Assembly (NCBI GenBank): GCA_024362935.1 | Contig: JANCRA010000019.1 | Span: forward strand, 2,634,001-2,698,000 | Length of the DNA stretch: 64,000 nucleotides | Reading direction: 5' to 3' | Source: Setophaga petechia | Lineage: Eukaryota > Chordata > Aves > Passeriformes > Parulidae | In this document: piece after piece, positions 26,500-41,800 of the stretch | Layout: every line of letters begins with the position of its first letter | How positions within the stretch are numbered: the first letter of the stretch is position 1 | Position numbers and translations under genes: made by a program | The notes under the pieces: generated by a model | What the model saw: the letters and a program-made list of their open reading frames with translations, nothing else | The model's database searches: none | Told to the model about the DNA's origin: nothing

Positions 26500-29400
26500 G
26501 AAACTACACAGCTAAAAATAGGCAGTGATGTACAGGAATATAAATGCTTTATAATGCCACATACTTTGTCACTGTGGCTAAGAGTTTGCATCACTGCTTT
26601 AAAGCACAAGCTTTGCGTCTGGAGACATTAAAATAGTAGGTAACAAGGTAATTCAGAGAAAGAGAAGTTGCCGCATGCAAGGTTCCAGTAACGCAAGAGA
26701 TTCCATTTACACACACCAGATGAGCTAGATACTATTTCCTCCTGCCAGGAAGATGTTATGGACACATTCCACTCATCTCATTCATCACAGAAGACTGCAA
26801 AGTGAGCTTAGTGCTGTCCCTTGCACATCAGCTCAAGCACGCTGAACTTGCTTTTTCTGGGATGAAAAGGCTTACAGAAAAGAACCAGGAGCTCACAAGA
26901 AACTTAAGATGGCTTTTGTGAAATAACTGATGAAAAAGATGCCTGGGAAAACCCCAGGGAAAACTCAGCAAGACTTAGGGCCATGTGTTTTCATTAAGCC
27001 TGAACACCATCTGCATGCAAGGTAACAGATGCCGTACAATTAAGTGCATCACCCAGACTGTCTTGGTCAGTTAAGTAGGTGGTGAGTTTAATTATTCCAT
27101 CTAATGCTCCATAATCACATTACATATCATTACATAGAAAAATCTCAGCAATATTAAAAATCATGACTGGGTGCTCAGCCAGGTACCTACCAAACCACAC
27201 AAAAGAATAACATCCACCTTATTCCCCCTCGAGTTTGCACTAACATTTGCTAGGAATGACATGTCAACTGGAAAAAGAGGTGGCTGGCTGGTCAGGTGAG
27301 CACCTGTGCTGTGAAATAATTAGGCTGAACTATCAGCATGTGCCTAGTGTTACAAGGGAAGGAGGTCTATCTGGCAACAACTGAAAGCTAAGAGAAAGCA
27401 AAACTATCAGAAGCCAGAAAAAAGAAAGAGGTGAGGTTCTTACTTATTCATCATGCTCCCATTGCACTGCAGAGCCCTACTCACACACTGTCAGCTTCAC
27501 TGGGCATGCAGCTTGCCTGGACTTTCCCTAGCTGAGGACCAAACAAGCCATGCATTAAGATAAACCTCAACATTACCCTGCCCCATCATGTAAACAAAAG
27601 GACAGCCCCACACAGTATGAAATGAAGTTATAATCTATCTCTTGTTAAAAAAAAAAACCAAAAAACAAAAAACCCACAGTATTACAGACTTGCATGGCTC
27701 TGTGCAAAGAGATGTTTTGGGTCAGAGGGAGGTCACACTGCTAGCACAAATATAAATGCCAGTGCTGCTTTTTCATGGCAGAAGAAGGAACCTACAAAAT
27801 CTGTCACTAGCAAACTAATAAAAGCTGCCTTGTTTCTGGAAAGGCAAATTTGTGTTTCAACAGACACAGCTAGTCACATAGCTCCCACACAAGGTAACAC
27901 CTTAAGATGAATTCAATTTCTTTTCATCTTATTGGGAGATCCACAGAAGGTAAAAGATGAAGCCAAGGCCTGCTCTCAGCACAAAAGCTTTGGGGAGACC
28001 CCATCTAAAACCAGAAGCTCAGGGCTGAGCACTGATGAGACAGCACATCTGAAGAGACCACACACAGGTCAGAAACACCCAGCACCTGTGGGCAGCTGTG
28101 AACTGCAGGCATCACACACACTTCAGTCTCCTTGGCATTGAGGGTCTGGGAACAGCACAGGTACCTGCAAGCCTTTCCAAGGTACCACCAGGTGTTAAAA
28201 CAAGGCTGGGTACCACAATATTTTTGTCTTTAAAAACCTAAATAAGAAAAAAATATCAATCATAAGTCAAGAGCCATTCCTATCTGAGAGTCTTTGTTTC
28301 CTCTCACTGGTGGGCTAATCCTTTAGATAATCTTCAAAGAGGTCTCAGCACTTTAGTTCTTGTTTAGTCAGTTGTTTGTTTGGGCTTCTGATCTCTTAAA
28401 ATACAACACAACAAAAACCAAGGCATAACATCCACAAAAAAACAGCAGATGGCAACTTCTTGTCCCCCACAAACCAAGTAAGCAAAAACAAAAATATGTA
28501 CACCAGGCTGCATCACAAAGAGCATTCACTGTTTGAATTTGTACTCATTTGATTCAGGGACACACAGAAGCACCAGCAGCACTCAAACAGCACTGCACTG
28601 AGTTTGTTGCTTTCATGGTATTAAGAATACAAGTTCTCTGAAAACACATACACAAAAAAAGCCTCAGAGTGTTAGCATGGGCAACAAGCTATTGACAGAG
28701 AACTCCAAGTTCCTTGCAACAGTGCACGGGGCACTTCCATCCGACTTGCACAGTGCTGTCAACACACGATCCTTCACCACCCCCAGCACTCAGCTGTGTC
28801 ACTGCCACAGCATTTCCCTGGCACAACAGCTGCCTCTTCTCCTAGCGACCATTTCATTGATACTTAGAGCTTTCTTCTTTTATAATGATGACTCTGGGAT
28901 TTACATTTTGGGTGAAGAAACAAAAAGTTTTTGCTAAGTCTGAATATTTAAATTAGGACAAGTTATTTTATTATTATTTAGCAGGCTGTGCCACCTCTCC
29001 TTATGAGAACTCCATCTGAACTCTGAGAAAGGGTGGAGGGAGAAAGTCAGGCCTTTTGTTTTCTGTACACTGCATCATACTGCACACTATCTGCTGGGTG
29101 TTTTATCTATGGAGACGCACCTCAATGAATGTCAAAGACTAATAAATATTAAATTAGGGTGGTTTGCTTGCTTAAGCTTTGGCACTGTCCTCTGTTACTG
29201 AGTCAAATCTCCATTGAGCTGTTCAGCCTGTCAGTGCTATTTCTTTGGCAAAAGCACTGGTCTGTGATGTAGGTCAGCAGAAAAAGTTCATTAGGTAGAG
29301 AAGAGCATCTGAATTTTTCAAGTCTGAAGTAGCAAAGGAAATTTGTAGGGGGAAAATTCACATAATTATAATGTTCCTTAAAGGAAGGGGAAGAACATCC

Positions 29401-29778
29401 CAGAAATAGTTTGCTACATGATGAAGCCCACTTGTATCAACATTAGACCTACAAAAATTGAATTTTTTTTAATTGTTACTGTGACTGAAGAGATGCTCTA
29501 AAGAGTTACTCTTGCATTAAATGCCTAATGGCAGAGAAGTAGAAAGAGCATGCAATTGGAGAAAACACTACTACTACTGAAGAAAAACCTTCTCTGAAAG
29601 CCACTTCATGTTATCAGTCTGACTTTTCTGATTTCATACAGACTCAAAAAAAAGGTTGATTAAAAAATTAAAATCAAGCTGATCAGAGAAACTTCCTTGT
29701 TTAAAAGAAAGCACAGCAACATGCGTGGGAGTATATCATGCAAAGTCTAAATACAGCCTGCCAGTAAGTTAAAAGGGT

Positions 29779-29822
29779 AAATATTATAATTTCTAGGAGC
29801 AAATATTGTAGTTTCTAGGAGT
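29779..29822. repeat. 22-bp tandem duplication
   Basis: Two adjacent copies of a 22-base unit (aaatattataatttctagga plus two bases) differ at three positions. Local duplication in intron 1. Confidence 0.85.
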
Positions 29823-32800
29823 CAGATGAAAAAAAAAACAACCCAACCAAAACTAACCACATTAAAATTTAAACATCTCAGGGCTATATAATGTAGTGTA
29901 CTAAATTTTTAATTTAAAGTGGGCAGATTCATTAGGCAAGCCTGACAGTGGTCTCAACTGACTTTCTGTGTCTGAGCATAGTGGAAAAGATGAAAACAGA
30001 AGGCTCTGTACCCAGCTACACAATCTTTTGAGCTTTCAACACAAAGATCTAGAAAAATATTCCAGTTATATCTATTGATAATCAGCCTCACTTCTCAGTT
30101 TCCCTTCTTCCTTCTCAAACCAATTCCCAAGTAGTTTTCAATATGTGCTTCCATGTAACACTTCCATTCCTGCAGCACATTCATTTGTGCTGCTTCCCAT
30201 TATCTGGATCAATGAGCATTTCTGTTACGATTCAAACTGCAACCTAACACTATTCTTTCCAAAAAAAAAGAAACCCAAAACAATACTGACTTGACCTTCC
30301 ATCAGCAGCACAGAATTCATATCTTCCAGTGGGTGAAAAGTTTCCTTTGACAGCATAAAGATTCATACTTAATTTGATTTTAAGATGACTTACATACTTC
30401 CTTCTTTTGCAAAAAACAAGAAGTGGGGAAAAGTTGTAAGCATGGAAGTCCAGTTAAAATTAGTCTAAATTCTTCTGTGCTGTCTGTCAGATTAAGACTC
30501 AATCTACTGGTGTTCAGTGTTGCTTTTTAATCACAAAAAGAGTTTAAAAAAAGAGGTTTTAAAAATTATTTTTATTTGAGAGCTAGGCATCAAAGCCAGC
30601 TCAGATTGTGCCTCACAAACTCAACAACAATTTCACATCATCTCTTCATTAATTCACTGCTGAAACAATGTAGGAGATGTCCATGAGACTTGCCCAACCT
30701 CATCCAGTGTTGCCCAAAAGCTGCTCATCTGCATCAAGGTCTGCCACCAGCAATTACTCTTGTCCCCACCTTGGATGGTGGAGGGAGGGACACTGAATCT
30801 TCCTGCAGCTTCAGGGAGAGCTGGGCAAGATGTATCTACCCAAGAAACAGTTTGTCCCAGATGAAGCCTCTTGCTACAGTACACCTTGACTGAAACACAA
30901 CTGCTGCTGGCTGCACTGCAACAGTTTTCAGTTGTCTGAACGGGGAATGCAGCTTGCTTCACTGACCCTACCTGATCAGCAAGGAAGGAGCAAGGACAGC
31001 ATCACCCCCAGAGTGCCTTGTATTACTACCTGGGGGACTTTGTGCATTGATGTAATCCTTCAGCCTCACAGTACTGTGATCAGACTTTGCTCTGGGCAAC
31101 CATTAAATATTTCACAATCAAGAGAAAGCAGATAAGGCTTTATTTTTGCAATTTCCAATCCCTCTGCAAAAGCCTGATAAAATCAAATTGCTTCAATCCA
31201 ACTGATGCTGAACTTAAGCTATCACCCACTAATACCTAACAAGAGAGCAGAGACTCCCAGCCACCTATTCTTTTTATGCCTGCCAGGAAGAAGACGGATT
31301 TATTTCTCTAGGATTAGAATTTTGCTATTGGAATGACTGGATATACCAGTACTATTGCAACAAATCAGCATAAACCTTAATCTCATTACAAAGCTATGGG
31401 ACAGATTAATCCACTGAAAAATCCAGTTTGTTCCAAGGCAAGCTTTTCCCTAGCTGCAAATATACAGAGACAGCATCTCAGTGAGTCTTCAAAAAAAACC
31501 TCTTTGACCTACTGCAGGGAAGAGAAGGACAAATATTTTAAATAAGCAGTAACTGGAATTTTGGTGCCACTGCCACTGATGGTAAACTCTCTGCTGACTT
31601 CAGCAATCTCACAGTTTGAACCTTGGCATCTTGCTTTCTTTGTGTTCATAAGAAAACTAGTGAGAAAAAAAAAAGAGAGTAGTAACAACACAGATTTCAT
31701 TGAGCTTTGTTTGTGTTTATTTCAAGCCTTCAGAAGTAACATCCCAGAATGAGAAACCTTACTTTTTATGAATTCAAGCCAAACAAGCCAAAACACATCT
31801 TTCAACACAGACTGCTCTTCACTCCCACACAGGGGGAAAAAACCACTCAGTACAACAACATCTTAACATTCACATTCCAAAACAGAGTAGCTTGCTATTG
31901 CTACCATAATTACTCTTCTTATTAATATTGAGCATCATCAGATGTAACTGCAGATTTGCTGTATCCTCATGACAGATTTAATTCTATGATTGATCAAACA
32001 AAACAGTCAAACACCATGGTTACTTACAACAGCCTAGAAAATATCAGCAATTCTTTAAAGTATTCTGATACTCTGCAACACGTAGAATGTCTGCCAACTA
32101 TTAGTGGCAACTATTTGCCATGGTAAAAAAAGGAAGGAAAAAATCATACAACCACTCCATTCCTTTAAAAAAAATGAGATTCTTACAGAAGAGAGCTCTC
32201 TGGTTTTGAAGTCACCTAAGACCACAAATCCGAAGTGCTAAAAAAACCAGCAAGGAATGACAAGTTTAACTGCATGTAAATGGTCACAGGTTAGAAATAT
32301 TGAGGAGAAAGCTAAAAACCTTTTAATTGCATGCAAGAGAGGTTCCAGCCTAGTTTATTGTTACCACAGGGAGTGAGAGAAAGGAATTATGTTGATCCCA
32401 TATGTTGTTAATTTTCCATTTTGAATTCTCATGGCCAAAGTCAAAGGGGTAAAAAAGTTAAAATATTTATCTGCCCTTTGCAATGAAGGCACTGGGCCTG
32501 GAAATGAAGAGTGTAAAGACCAGCTTTCAAAAGCAATCTGATAGGTAAAGAGAACAACAGCACTACCTGACCAAAGGAAAAACACAGCAGTAACAAGACC
32601 TCTGAGCAGTTTGCTGCCATACACATAAGCTCCTTTAAATACTTCATTCAGAGAACTGAGGTTCTCTTTCACTAGAGGCAGGCACTCCTCATGCTAGAGA
32701 GCTCCTGCTCAGATGTGTCTATAAATACTGTGAGGTCCACTGGAGGACACACTTCCAAGTGCCTGTTTAGCATCAGGTGCCCAGCTGGAGAAGCTTAATA

Positions 32801-35800
32801 CTTAAGAGGTGGGAGGTCAGCATTTAGCATTGCACTTAACACACTGTCACTGACTTCCTATTTATGTCCAAGCACAGATACAGAGTGGTTGCTTCAGCTG
32901 ATCAAGCCAGAGGCAGCTGCACACCTTTGGCTGCTGCACAGGTCTGAGGCAGTGAGGTCAGGGAAGGCTGGGGAAAGCTCCCCAGAGTTGGGATGCCAAT
33001 GAAGAAAATGTTAACCCTACCAACCTCATGGATTTAAGAGCTAGAATTTGATTCCAGATTGCCCTGGCAGACAGAGAAACAGTCTATTCATTCAGACTTT
33101 TCCTGGGCACAGCATGAGAGCTGGGGAGCTCTCATTGACAGTTATTTATAATTAGATGATATTTTAAAATAGCATCCAAGTAAACATGTTCTATCCTCTC
33201 ATTATCTATCCCAAGTCCTAAAGGGACACTATGGCACTTTGTGTTGCACAGCAGTGATCCCTGCCTGAACTTAGGGCATCTTGGACAAGTTCCCAATTAA
33301 AAATAAGTACCCCAAATGCAGGAGCTGCTCAAGCATAGTTTTCTTTGGCTTTCAGAGAACTCATCATTACAATTTAATTTGTCTCTCATCTTTCTTGCAG
33401 CCTGGCTTTAAGGATGAAATAAAAACAGCTGGAAGTGAACAAAAGTTCAGCTCTGCTCTGAAGTGGGGCTGCCACCTGGCTGCTTGCCCAGTGGCCTGGC
33501 CCACCTCCCTGTGTCCTCTCAGTCCGAGCAGGCACTAATGGCTTGTGCACACGTGGCCCCTGATTGTTGGAGCTGCCATTGCCTCTGCTTTTTAGCTACA
33601 TCCACCCCACCCCTTCTGCTCAACCTGGAAAAATTCAAGTGTCACTAACAGGCAGGTAATGCCTCTTCAAACATGGGCTGACTGCATACAGGGACAGAAG
33701 TATGGATGTTCAATTCTAATTAGGCATCTCTTTGGTCTGCCTACATCCTGGAACAGTATCTGGGTAATACAGGAATACTAACAGGAGGAACACATTTAAA
33801 GCAGCCCTACACCTTTTCAGATCAAGAACAGTCTTATTCCTGAATGCAGTTTATTTCCACTGTTTCAGAGAAATCTATACTTCAGCTGTAAGAATCCATA
33901 AGAAGAATGGATTTTGCTTTTAATAAAACATAAGGGACAAGTGAATCATAGCTCATAACAGCTCTTTGATAATATTTCTATCACCTTAAGAAGGCACACA
34001 CACAAAAAAAAAAAAAAACCAACAAAAAAACCCCAAAAAACAACCTACCCTCCTGTGGAAAGGAAAGCTTTTACTTTTGGAAAGCAGCATGCAGAACACA
34101 GAGTGAATAAAAAAAGCCCATCATGCCTCACTCTCCCCTTGAGGGCACATTTATCTTTGCCCACAGGCAATTTGGTCTAAAGATATTTTGTTATATATTG
34201 ACAGGAATCCAAATGATATTTGACATTGCAACCCATAAGATATGCAACAGAAAACTCTTCTCCTCCAGCCTGCCCTACATTTGGCTGCAGTGCTGTCACA
34301 GCTTTGCTGCTGCTCTGCAGCCACATCCGAGGTCCAGGGACTGCTGCAACACGTGTGTGTTACTACATTTTGTATTTTAAGCCCTCTCATCTCTCCAAGT
34401 CACACATGTGCAGATGTTTTTTATATTTTCCTGCTACGAGTTTTCTGCTTTACATTCAGAGATAAGGATAGGAAAAAAAATATGTCTGACCATAATGAAA
34501 TTATGTGAGTGCACCTCGGGTAAGATCTCAGGTTTAACTCTATGTGTGGCTCCTTCAAAGAGGAAACAGAGCAGTTTGCCCTTGGAATACATAGAAGCCT
34601 AAACAAAAACTGTTAAGAAAGAAGCAGGAATATAATAAAGTGCTTTGGAAGCCAGTTTTTCAGCGAGGATACACACCTAAGATTCTCCTTTTGGCTCATC
34701 ACATCATACCACAAATTGACAAGGATTACTATTATTCTTACAAATACACAGCATGCCCACTCTCATTCTCTAGGTCAAGCCAGCAATCAACGTGGGCTAA
34801 GAAAAGGAAGAATTACATGCAAAGCCTATCAGTTCACATTTGAGTCCTGCTAGCAAAACTCCCTTCACCAAAGTGAAAGAAAACATCATGTCAGCAGCAC
34901 AGTGCTGGACTCCACAGGGGGAGATCCCACATATTCTGCACTGACAGCAGCCACCCATCTGCAGCAGGGAAGGAATTGCAGCTCCTTTTAAAAGCAATGA
35001 GCTGCAATTCTAGCTTCTGCTCCCAGTGACCAGAAACACTGAAGTCTCTACAAATGCCTAAAATCACTTTGCTTGCTTGCTTTCCCACAAGGTAACACAC
35101 AGGCAGCTATCCCTCCTGGAACACACAGAGCAAAGCACCACACTGCTCTCTGGGCCAACAAAGAGCCTGACTTCCTTCACGCTGAGGGAAAAAGAAGAGG
35201 GCAGAGCAAAAAGAGGGGCATGGAGGGATGGAGAAGCAGAGTTTGCACAGGTGCTGGAAGAAGACAGCACCACAGATGAAAGGGGTAAGAGGAAGGACTA
35301 TCCTATGTGAAGAAAAGAAAGGATAAGAGAAGCAGCTCCTTTTGCTGCTCCATTCTGCCACTGCTGCGAGTTCTACCTGACAGTGACCTTGAAGATAACC
35401 TTGCAACACCTCCTGGAAGCCCACAAGTGCAGGACAGGGCATGGAACAAACTACACAGATTGGAACCAAGGGCTCCTTGAAACCAGCATGTTCTGAAGGG
35501 ACACACTGAAAGATGTAACAGGAAAGCTGGACAAAAAGAGATCTGTGCACAAATGCCAGTTTCCCACTCCAATCTTCCCTCCTTCATATCCAAAATGGTG
35601 AGGTGCCAGGAAGTAACAAGACTAGCTTTCAGTGGGGCAAATAAGCAAAACTGCCAGTTGGAACCACAACAACAGAAAAGCTGCAAACTGAAAAACAAAC
35701 ACAGGAGAGGGGGTATCCAAGCATTTGTGGACTACTTGGAAATAGCTCCTGGAAGTTACTAACTTGAGTATTTAGACTGCATAGCTTTTACAAACCCAGT

Positions 35801-38800
35801 TGCAAGGCAAACATGCTCTGCTTCATTCTGGCTGCCCAGCTCAGGCAGTGCTGAGCAGCAGCCCTGGTAGTGCAACACTGAGTGGGGGCAGTTCTGAAAT
35901 GATGGCTGATGTTGGACACAGGGACCTTCCTCCACTTGTGCCCTCGGCTCAGCCTTGGGCACACAGCCTGTCCCTTCAGGACAGAGTGAAGGCTTATGCA
36001 CTCTGTTCAGGGTGGGTAATCTCTGTACTCTGTGCACCTAGCCCACATGCTGCTTGCAGAGCAGAACAGTGTCCCCACACAGCCTCTTGTCCAGCACATC
36101 ACCTTTGGAGGGTGCACACCCCCACACTGTATCCCAGCCAGCAGCTGCTGCTCCTCTAAACAGTGGCTGCAGTCTCCCAGCCTGTCCCTGGAAACCTGTC
36201 ACCCTTAGAGCTACATCTTTACCCATGTCAGGTAGATGTTTTGCCATGAGGGCACCAAGACAGAGAGCAAAGTAGCACATGGCACAAAATGGTCCATCAA
36301 AAGGGGTTTCTACTTTACTCAGCTTTTCTTCCCACTCCCCCAGCTCTGACTGTAAGGAGAAATGCCCCAACTTCCTTGCCGCCACCACAATATTTTCCCT
36401 GCTCATTTCACAAACAGAATTGCAGCATGTTGTGTTTTATATAACATTTGAGTCACTAGGGTTCAGCCCTGCTATGAAGCAACTCCAGTATCAACTTCAT
36501 CAGGTTGAGCTCTTGGGCATCTTCCAGCCTCTGAGACCATGTTTAAATCTTTATTCTTGGTTCTCTTAGAAGCCCAGGGACATTCTCACAGACCAAGGAA
36601 GTCCACACGCATCCAAGTTCTCTGTGATTACAAGATTACAACATCCTGAAAGAAAAACCCCAAAACCAAAAAGGACACTTTTCAAGTAATTTTGCATTTC
36701 TTGAACGTTTGCACTTCCAGGAAGCTCCAAGTGACCTTCCCCACAGCAACAAGATTTGCTGCTTTTCCTGGGAAAACCACCATTCACTCCTCTGCTGAGG
36801 ATGCAGATGCTGCAAACCCTGGCACAGGGCTCCCCACACCCCCAAACACACAGCTCTGGCAGATACTGGTTGGCATTTCACATCTTCATCATGGCTTGAT
36901 CCACTCAGTGTGCACCTTGCAGTCTCAGGAGCATCTCCCTCCGCATAACTGCGGAGCCTGGAGGCAGCCTAAAGGATGAAGAGGCTGGACTCCACAGCCT
37001 CCCCAGCCTCAGGAAGACCCTTCTCTCCCCACCAGCATGCAGCACCAAGCCTGGCAGGGCAATACATCACACAGCAGCAGTACAGGGGATATTGAGACAC
37101 AGCAGCTATTCTTGCTGGTGCGAAGCCTCAGCCAAGCCCGCAGGTGCCCTGACAAAGCTGTGATTTATTCGTTTTATGCCGACTTGCACACCACCTCAGA
37201 GACTGCAGTGCAGATGTGGCTCTAATCCTAAGCAAAGACACTCTCCAATCTGCTTATACACCTCAATTTTGCATTTCTGTGTTAAGGCCTTCAGACGAGC
37301 AGACGTGGTTTACAGGTGGAGGCACAGTGAAGTTCGCTCCACAAGTTTTTCATACTGCAAACGATATGAAAATCGCAGACCACAAATGCTACGTAAAACT
37401 CTTTTCAAAGAGAAGCACCATTAAAAGCAAAAAATTTCAGACTTGAAATATTGGCTCACTGAGTTTTATGAAGGTTGATTTTGAGTCATATGCAATTCAC
37501 ATTAAGATGATGAATATTTTCCTATAGGGGAGAGACTTAAGCTGCCCTAATCCAACCAACTTGTTACTCCTAATGCCAAAAGGAAATACAGCAACACCCA
37601 TGCCCTTTGCTTCTGACAAACCACCACTGGAATGACTGGAACACACTGCAACTCTTCCCACAACTTCCATCAAATCCTGTTGCACCAGACCATGCTGTCC
37701 AATATCCTCCAGCATTTCATCTTGGCATAGCTGCCTTTGCTGGGGCATTACAGGGAGTGCCAGTTCACGTAATCACCAAAGCCAGGAACACCTAGTTCCA
37801 GAACAGCACTTACAGACAAAGCAGAAAACAACGAAGCCCTTCTTTCCTATGCTAGACTTATACCATTCCTTGCAAGAGCAGCATATGATTCATCACACCA
37901 CATTTGTTTTAAGCTTAGGGGTTTGACTAACTGTTTGAGGCACCTTAATACCTTAAATTTTATGTGTACTTTGTGCTTTATTTGAATGCTAGATGTAATT
38001 TAAATGGGGGGCAGGGGATGTGGAGGAGAATTTAGTTATAGCACTTGAATTCCAGTTAAGAAAAGACTAATGGTATTTCACCTTCCAATACCTGGACTAC
38101 ATAATTATCCAGAAGAGTTTATCCAGTTATGTACACAAAGGCTTCACCTCACAAAGTCAAAACTTTAGAAATTGAAACAAAGACCTAGTACTTTCACACC
38201 TTGAATAACAGAGAAGAATATGAACATTTATTAAGCACACAAGAAGTAAGAGCAATGTAACTAATTTCCATCCTAGCAGCCCTAACACACTACCAAGGGT
38301 TCAAAAGTCTGGTTAAGAACACACAATACACACTACTAAAATGGGTATGATGCTGAACTCTTTATCCATCTCACCCTCTCCCAGGGTACTCCTGGGAGCA
38401 GGTTTTGCCAAGCTACTGGCTTCCATCTCCAGAAAGGCACGATAATCTTCACAGACACCATTCAGTAGCTGCAGGTTTTAAATGAATTAAAAGCTTTTTC
38501 ACTAAAATGTTTCTGGAACACATCTCTGCCAGCAGGGGAAAAGGAAAAAACCAATCCAACCAAAACAAAAACCCAGGAGCAGTGGTTAGTGGCAACCTGT
38601 CAATTGTTTTTTTCATTCAACTGTCTTGATGGAAAGAGCAGACTGCACTGTGAAGGTAGAAAGAAGAGGAAGCAAGCAGGAGATGCTACTGGAATTATTC
38701 TTTAACGGCAGAACACACAGTGTAAACAGTCAGTTTCAAAGCTGCTCAGCACCTCAGGAAGAAATCAAGCCATGTGGATACAATGAATCTTGAGGATATT

Positions 38801-41800
38801 TGCTGCCAAATCAAACACTTGTCTTGTCTGCCCCATACCTAAGAACTATCACCTGCTACACCTCAGTGGACAAGGTAGCCACACCTACAGTTGGCAATCA
38901 GATCACAGCCATTACCCAGGGTCTGAGCATATCTGAAACCTCTTTCTGGTCCATTCAAAAGCTTTGCCCTACTCCCACATGATGCCTTTTAAAGATTTCT
39001 TCAATAGCAGACTACTGAGACATGCTGCACCAGCTTAGCAAAAGAAGGAGGTCATTCAAGACAATTAAAGCACGGATAGCAGCATTCAGACCTTTAAAGA
39101 ATAAGTCTCTTTGTAATTTCAAAGTATTGTTCAGCTGCACAGATAACCCACATTTGTGGAGTGACGCAATGCAAAATTTTCATTATGTACATGGCCACGC
39201 TGTTCTATTGAGTATGATCTTCTTTGATAAGATGTGAGGGTGCTTAGTTTCCAGAACTGGAATCAGCTCTGCAGTAATGTGCTGAACAGAACAATAGTCC
39301 CCTGAACAGGACTGGGGCAGACAGTTGTCACCATGAGAAAGTTTTGAAATGGAAGAGAAAAAGAGAACCTGCAATATAACTAAATAAAATCCCTTTGTCC
39401 CCAGGAGCAACAGCAGTACAAACTCACTATTCACCCACTACTGATATGCACAGGAGTTCACTTAAGGGTAAGAAAGAAGAAAATCACCTTTTAAATCTGT
39501 TACCCATTTTTCAGATTTTTCCTTTCTTTATAGCCACCAATTCTGCCACTTCATCTTACAGTACATTTACAATGTGTAAGGAAGAATTTCCTTCACTGCC
39601 TTGGTGGCTCACTGAGATCCATCATCTCCTCCACAGGAAAGTTCAGCATGTTTTCACTGCCATGCATAGTAGGGAATCACTTCTCTGTCAGCTGAGGTCA
39701 AGTGCCACTGTATTTGATCCCAACAGCACCACCACATTTTTTTTTTCCAAGATATCACTTAGGAAAAAAATAAAAATAATCACAGGACCACATGGCCTCT
39801 TAATCCCATAAACCTTAATCTTTGTACACAAACTGAGAATTTCTGTGAACTCTTCCAGTTCACATTCAGGATATGGGTAAAAAATACCTACAAGCAAAGG
39901 CTGATCTTTACTTGTGAAAACATATCAAGACTGTCTGGGAAAAAGGGAGTTCCACTAAGAAAAAGAATGACAGGGTCTTATGAGTCTGAAGGGAGCAGTA
40001 AGCTTACAAAAAAAAAGCTTGGCCTAAAGCTCAGCTCTATGCAAAGCAATATTTTATTGATCTTAACCTTGACAGCATTTCTCTTTTCCCCTCCAAAATT
40101 ATCCTTAGAAAAATAATTACCAGAAATCTAAAGCCCTGAGATCACCAGGCACAAAATCATCTATGCACTAACAACAAGACACAGTCCCAGCTTCACCATC
40201 AGCTTTTTCTCCTGATGGTCTGAGGAGAGCCAAGCCCAGGCTCACATGCAGCCCTGGTTCTCACAGGCCAGCCACGCTCACCTTTTGCCCCGTTGCAAAA
40301 ACCACACTGTGATAAGATCTCTTTCTGCTGCAGGTTCCCAGAGCAAAATCTTTCCCCCACTGCACCCACCCACAGGTCTCTCACTGGGGTGGTATTCAGC
40401 TGTGACAATGCAAATCGGGACTAGGGGGCACAAAGGGGGGAGGACAGGAAAAACACAGCACAAAGCTCGTTCCTCTCTTGCTCTTCAAGTCTTGCTTCTT
40501 TTCATCTGAAAGAGCCCACTCAGTGAATTCCACAGCATGAGATCAAGTCCATGCATTTTCTCTGGTAGGGTGTTCAAGCACTTTTTAGCAGTTTTGTATT
40601 TGAATTATCATCTAGAAATATTTAAGTTGTTATGGAGGTTGGGAAAAAACGCATACAAAACCCATTTGTTCCCTTCAAGAGTGATAAGTTTGGGTTTCTT
40701 TCAGTCTATTTGTTCAATTAATATAACAATGTTCATCAGGAAAACAATAAAACACATGAACACATTGAAACAAAAAAAAATTGATTTATGACTTAACAGC
40801 ATCCAAAATCATAACCTGAAACACAACTAGTCTTAAAATTAAAAATGAAAAAAAAAAACGGAAAAGTATTTCAGGTTTTCAAACGCTGAAAAAAAAACCC
40901 CAGAAGTTGACATATTTATCATTTTTAGATGGATAAGGTAGGCATGAATGCCTAACTACTTCCAACTATATCTTGATGTAACAAAAGACTACTTCCTCCC
41001 ATACCATCAAGAAAAACCCTCCCTTCTCAGCAGAGGACCAAATTTAGTGCACATAAATATTTCATAACTTCATCCTGTCAAGAAATCAAACTGAATTACT
41101 TAGGGCAATTTTCCAGGAGCTGCACATCCAAGCTTGAAGAATAAAACTGAACTGATTATACCCATTCTTCCGCTTCATACTCAAAGGCCAGAAGGTGAAG
41201 CAACAGTGCAAAACTGGACATCTTGTGTGGTGTCATCTAAGAACATTATCCACCAAGTGCTAAACTCCATGAAGAAATGTAGAAACAACACAGTAAGACT
41301 GACATCTTCTGAAGAGAATACAGCTCCAGCTTTACAATCCTCTCCTACATCCTGGTTTGCCAGAAGAAACAGATTCTGGCTTACACAAAGCCTCCTGAAA
41401 AATGAAACAACAGCCAAGAAACAGCTTGCTGCTACAGAGGCCAACCACAGAATAAAAAGGTGACTGAAGACAGACATCTACAGGTGGTTTGATTTCCAAC
41501 AGCATGAAACGCATGCAGCTTCCACTGACCTGAAGAGGAACTCAGCACCTGAAGAAGATGTGAGGGCATTTCTGTGCAAACAAACCCTGACCCAAAGATA
41601 AGAGCCACACCCTGATAAAACTGGCACACGACACTGCCTTGCTAACAGAGGTAGCCTTAAACTTCCGAAGCACTGGATGACACACATTTGGATTGGCCTC
41701 TGCATTTATTTTCTTCAGCATTGCATAAAGAAATTTTCCAACAGAGCTCCACTTGTTAACCTTGCAAGACAAGAACTGGGATGCAGAGCAAGCACCCCGC

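Noticed and set aside
35107..36406. Minus-strand frames of 147 and 122 codons in GAREM1 intron 1
   Set aside because: They are rich in C, F and L with no recognisable domain, overlap several other open frames, and lack paired splice sites.
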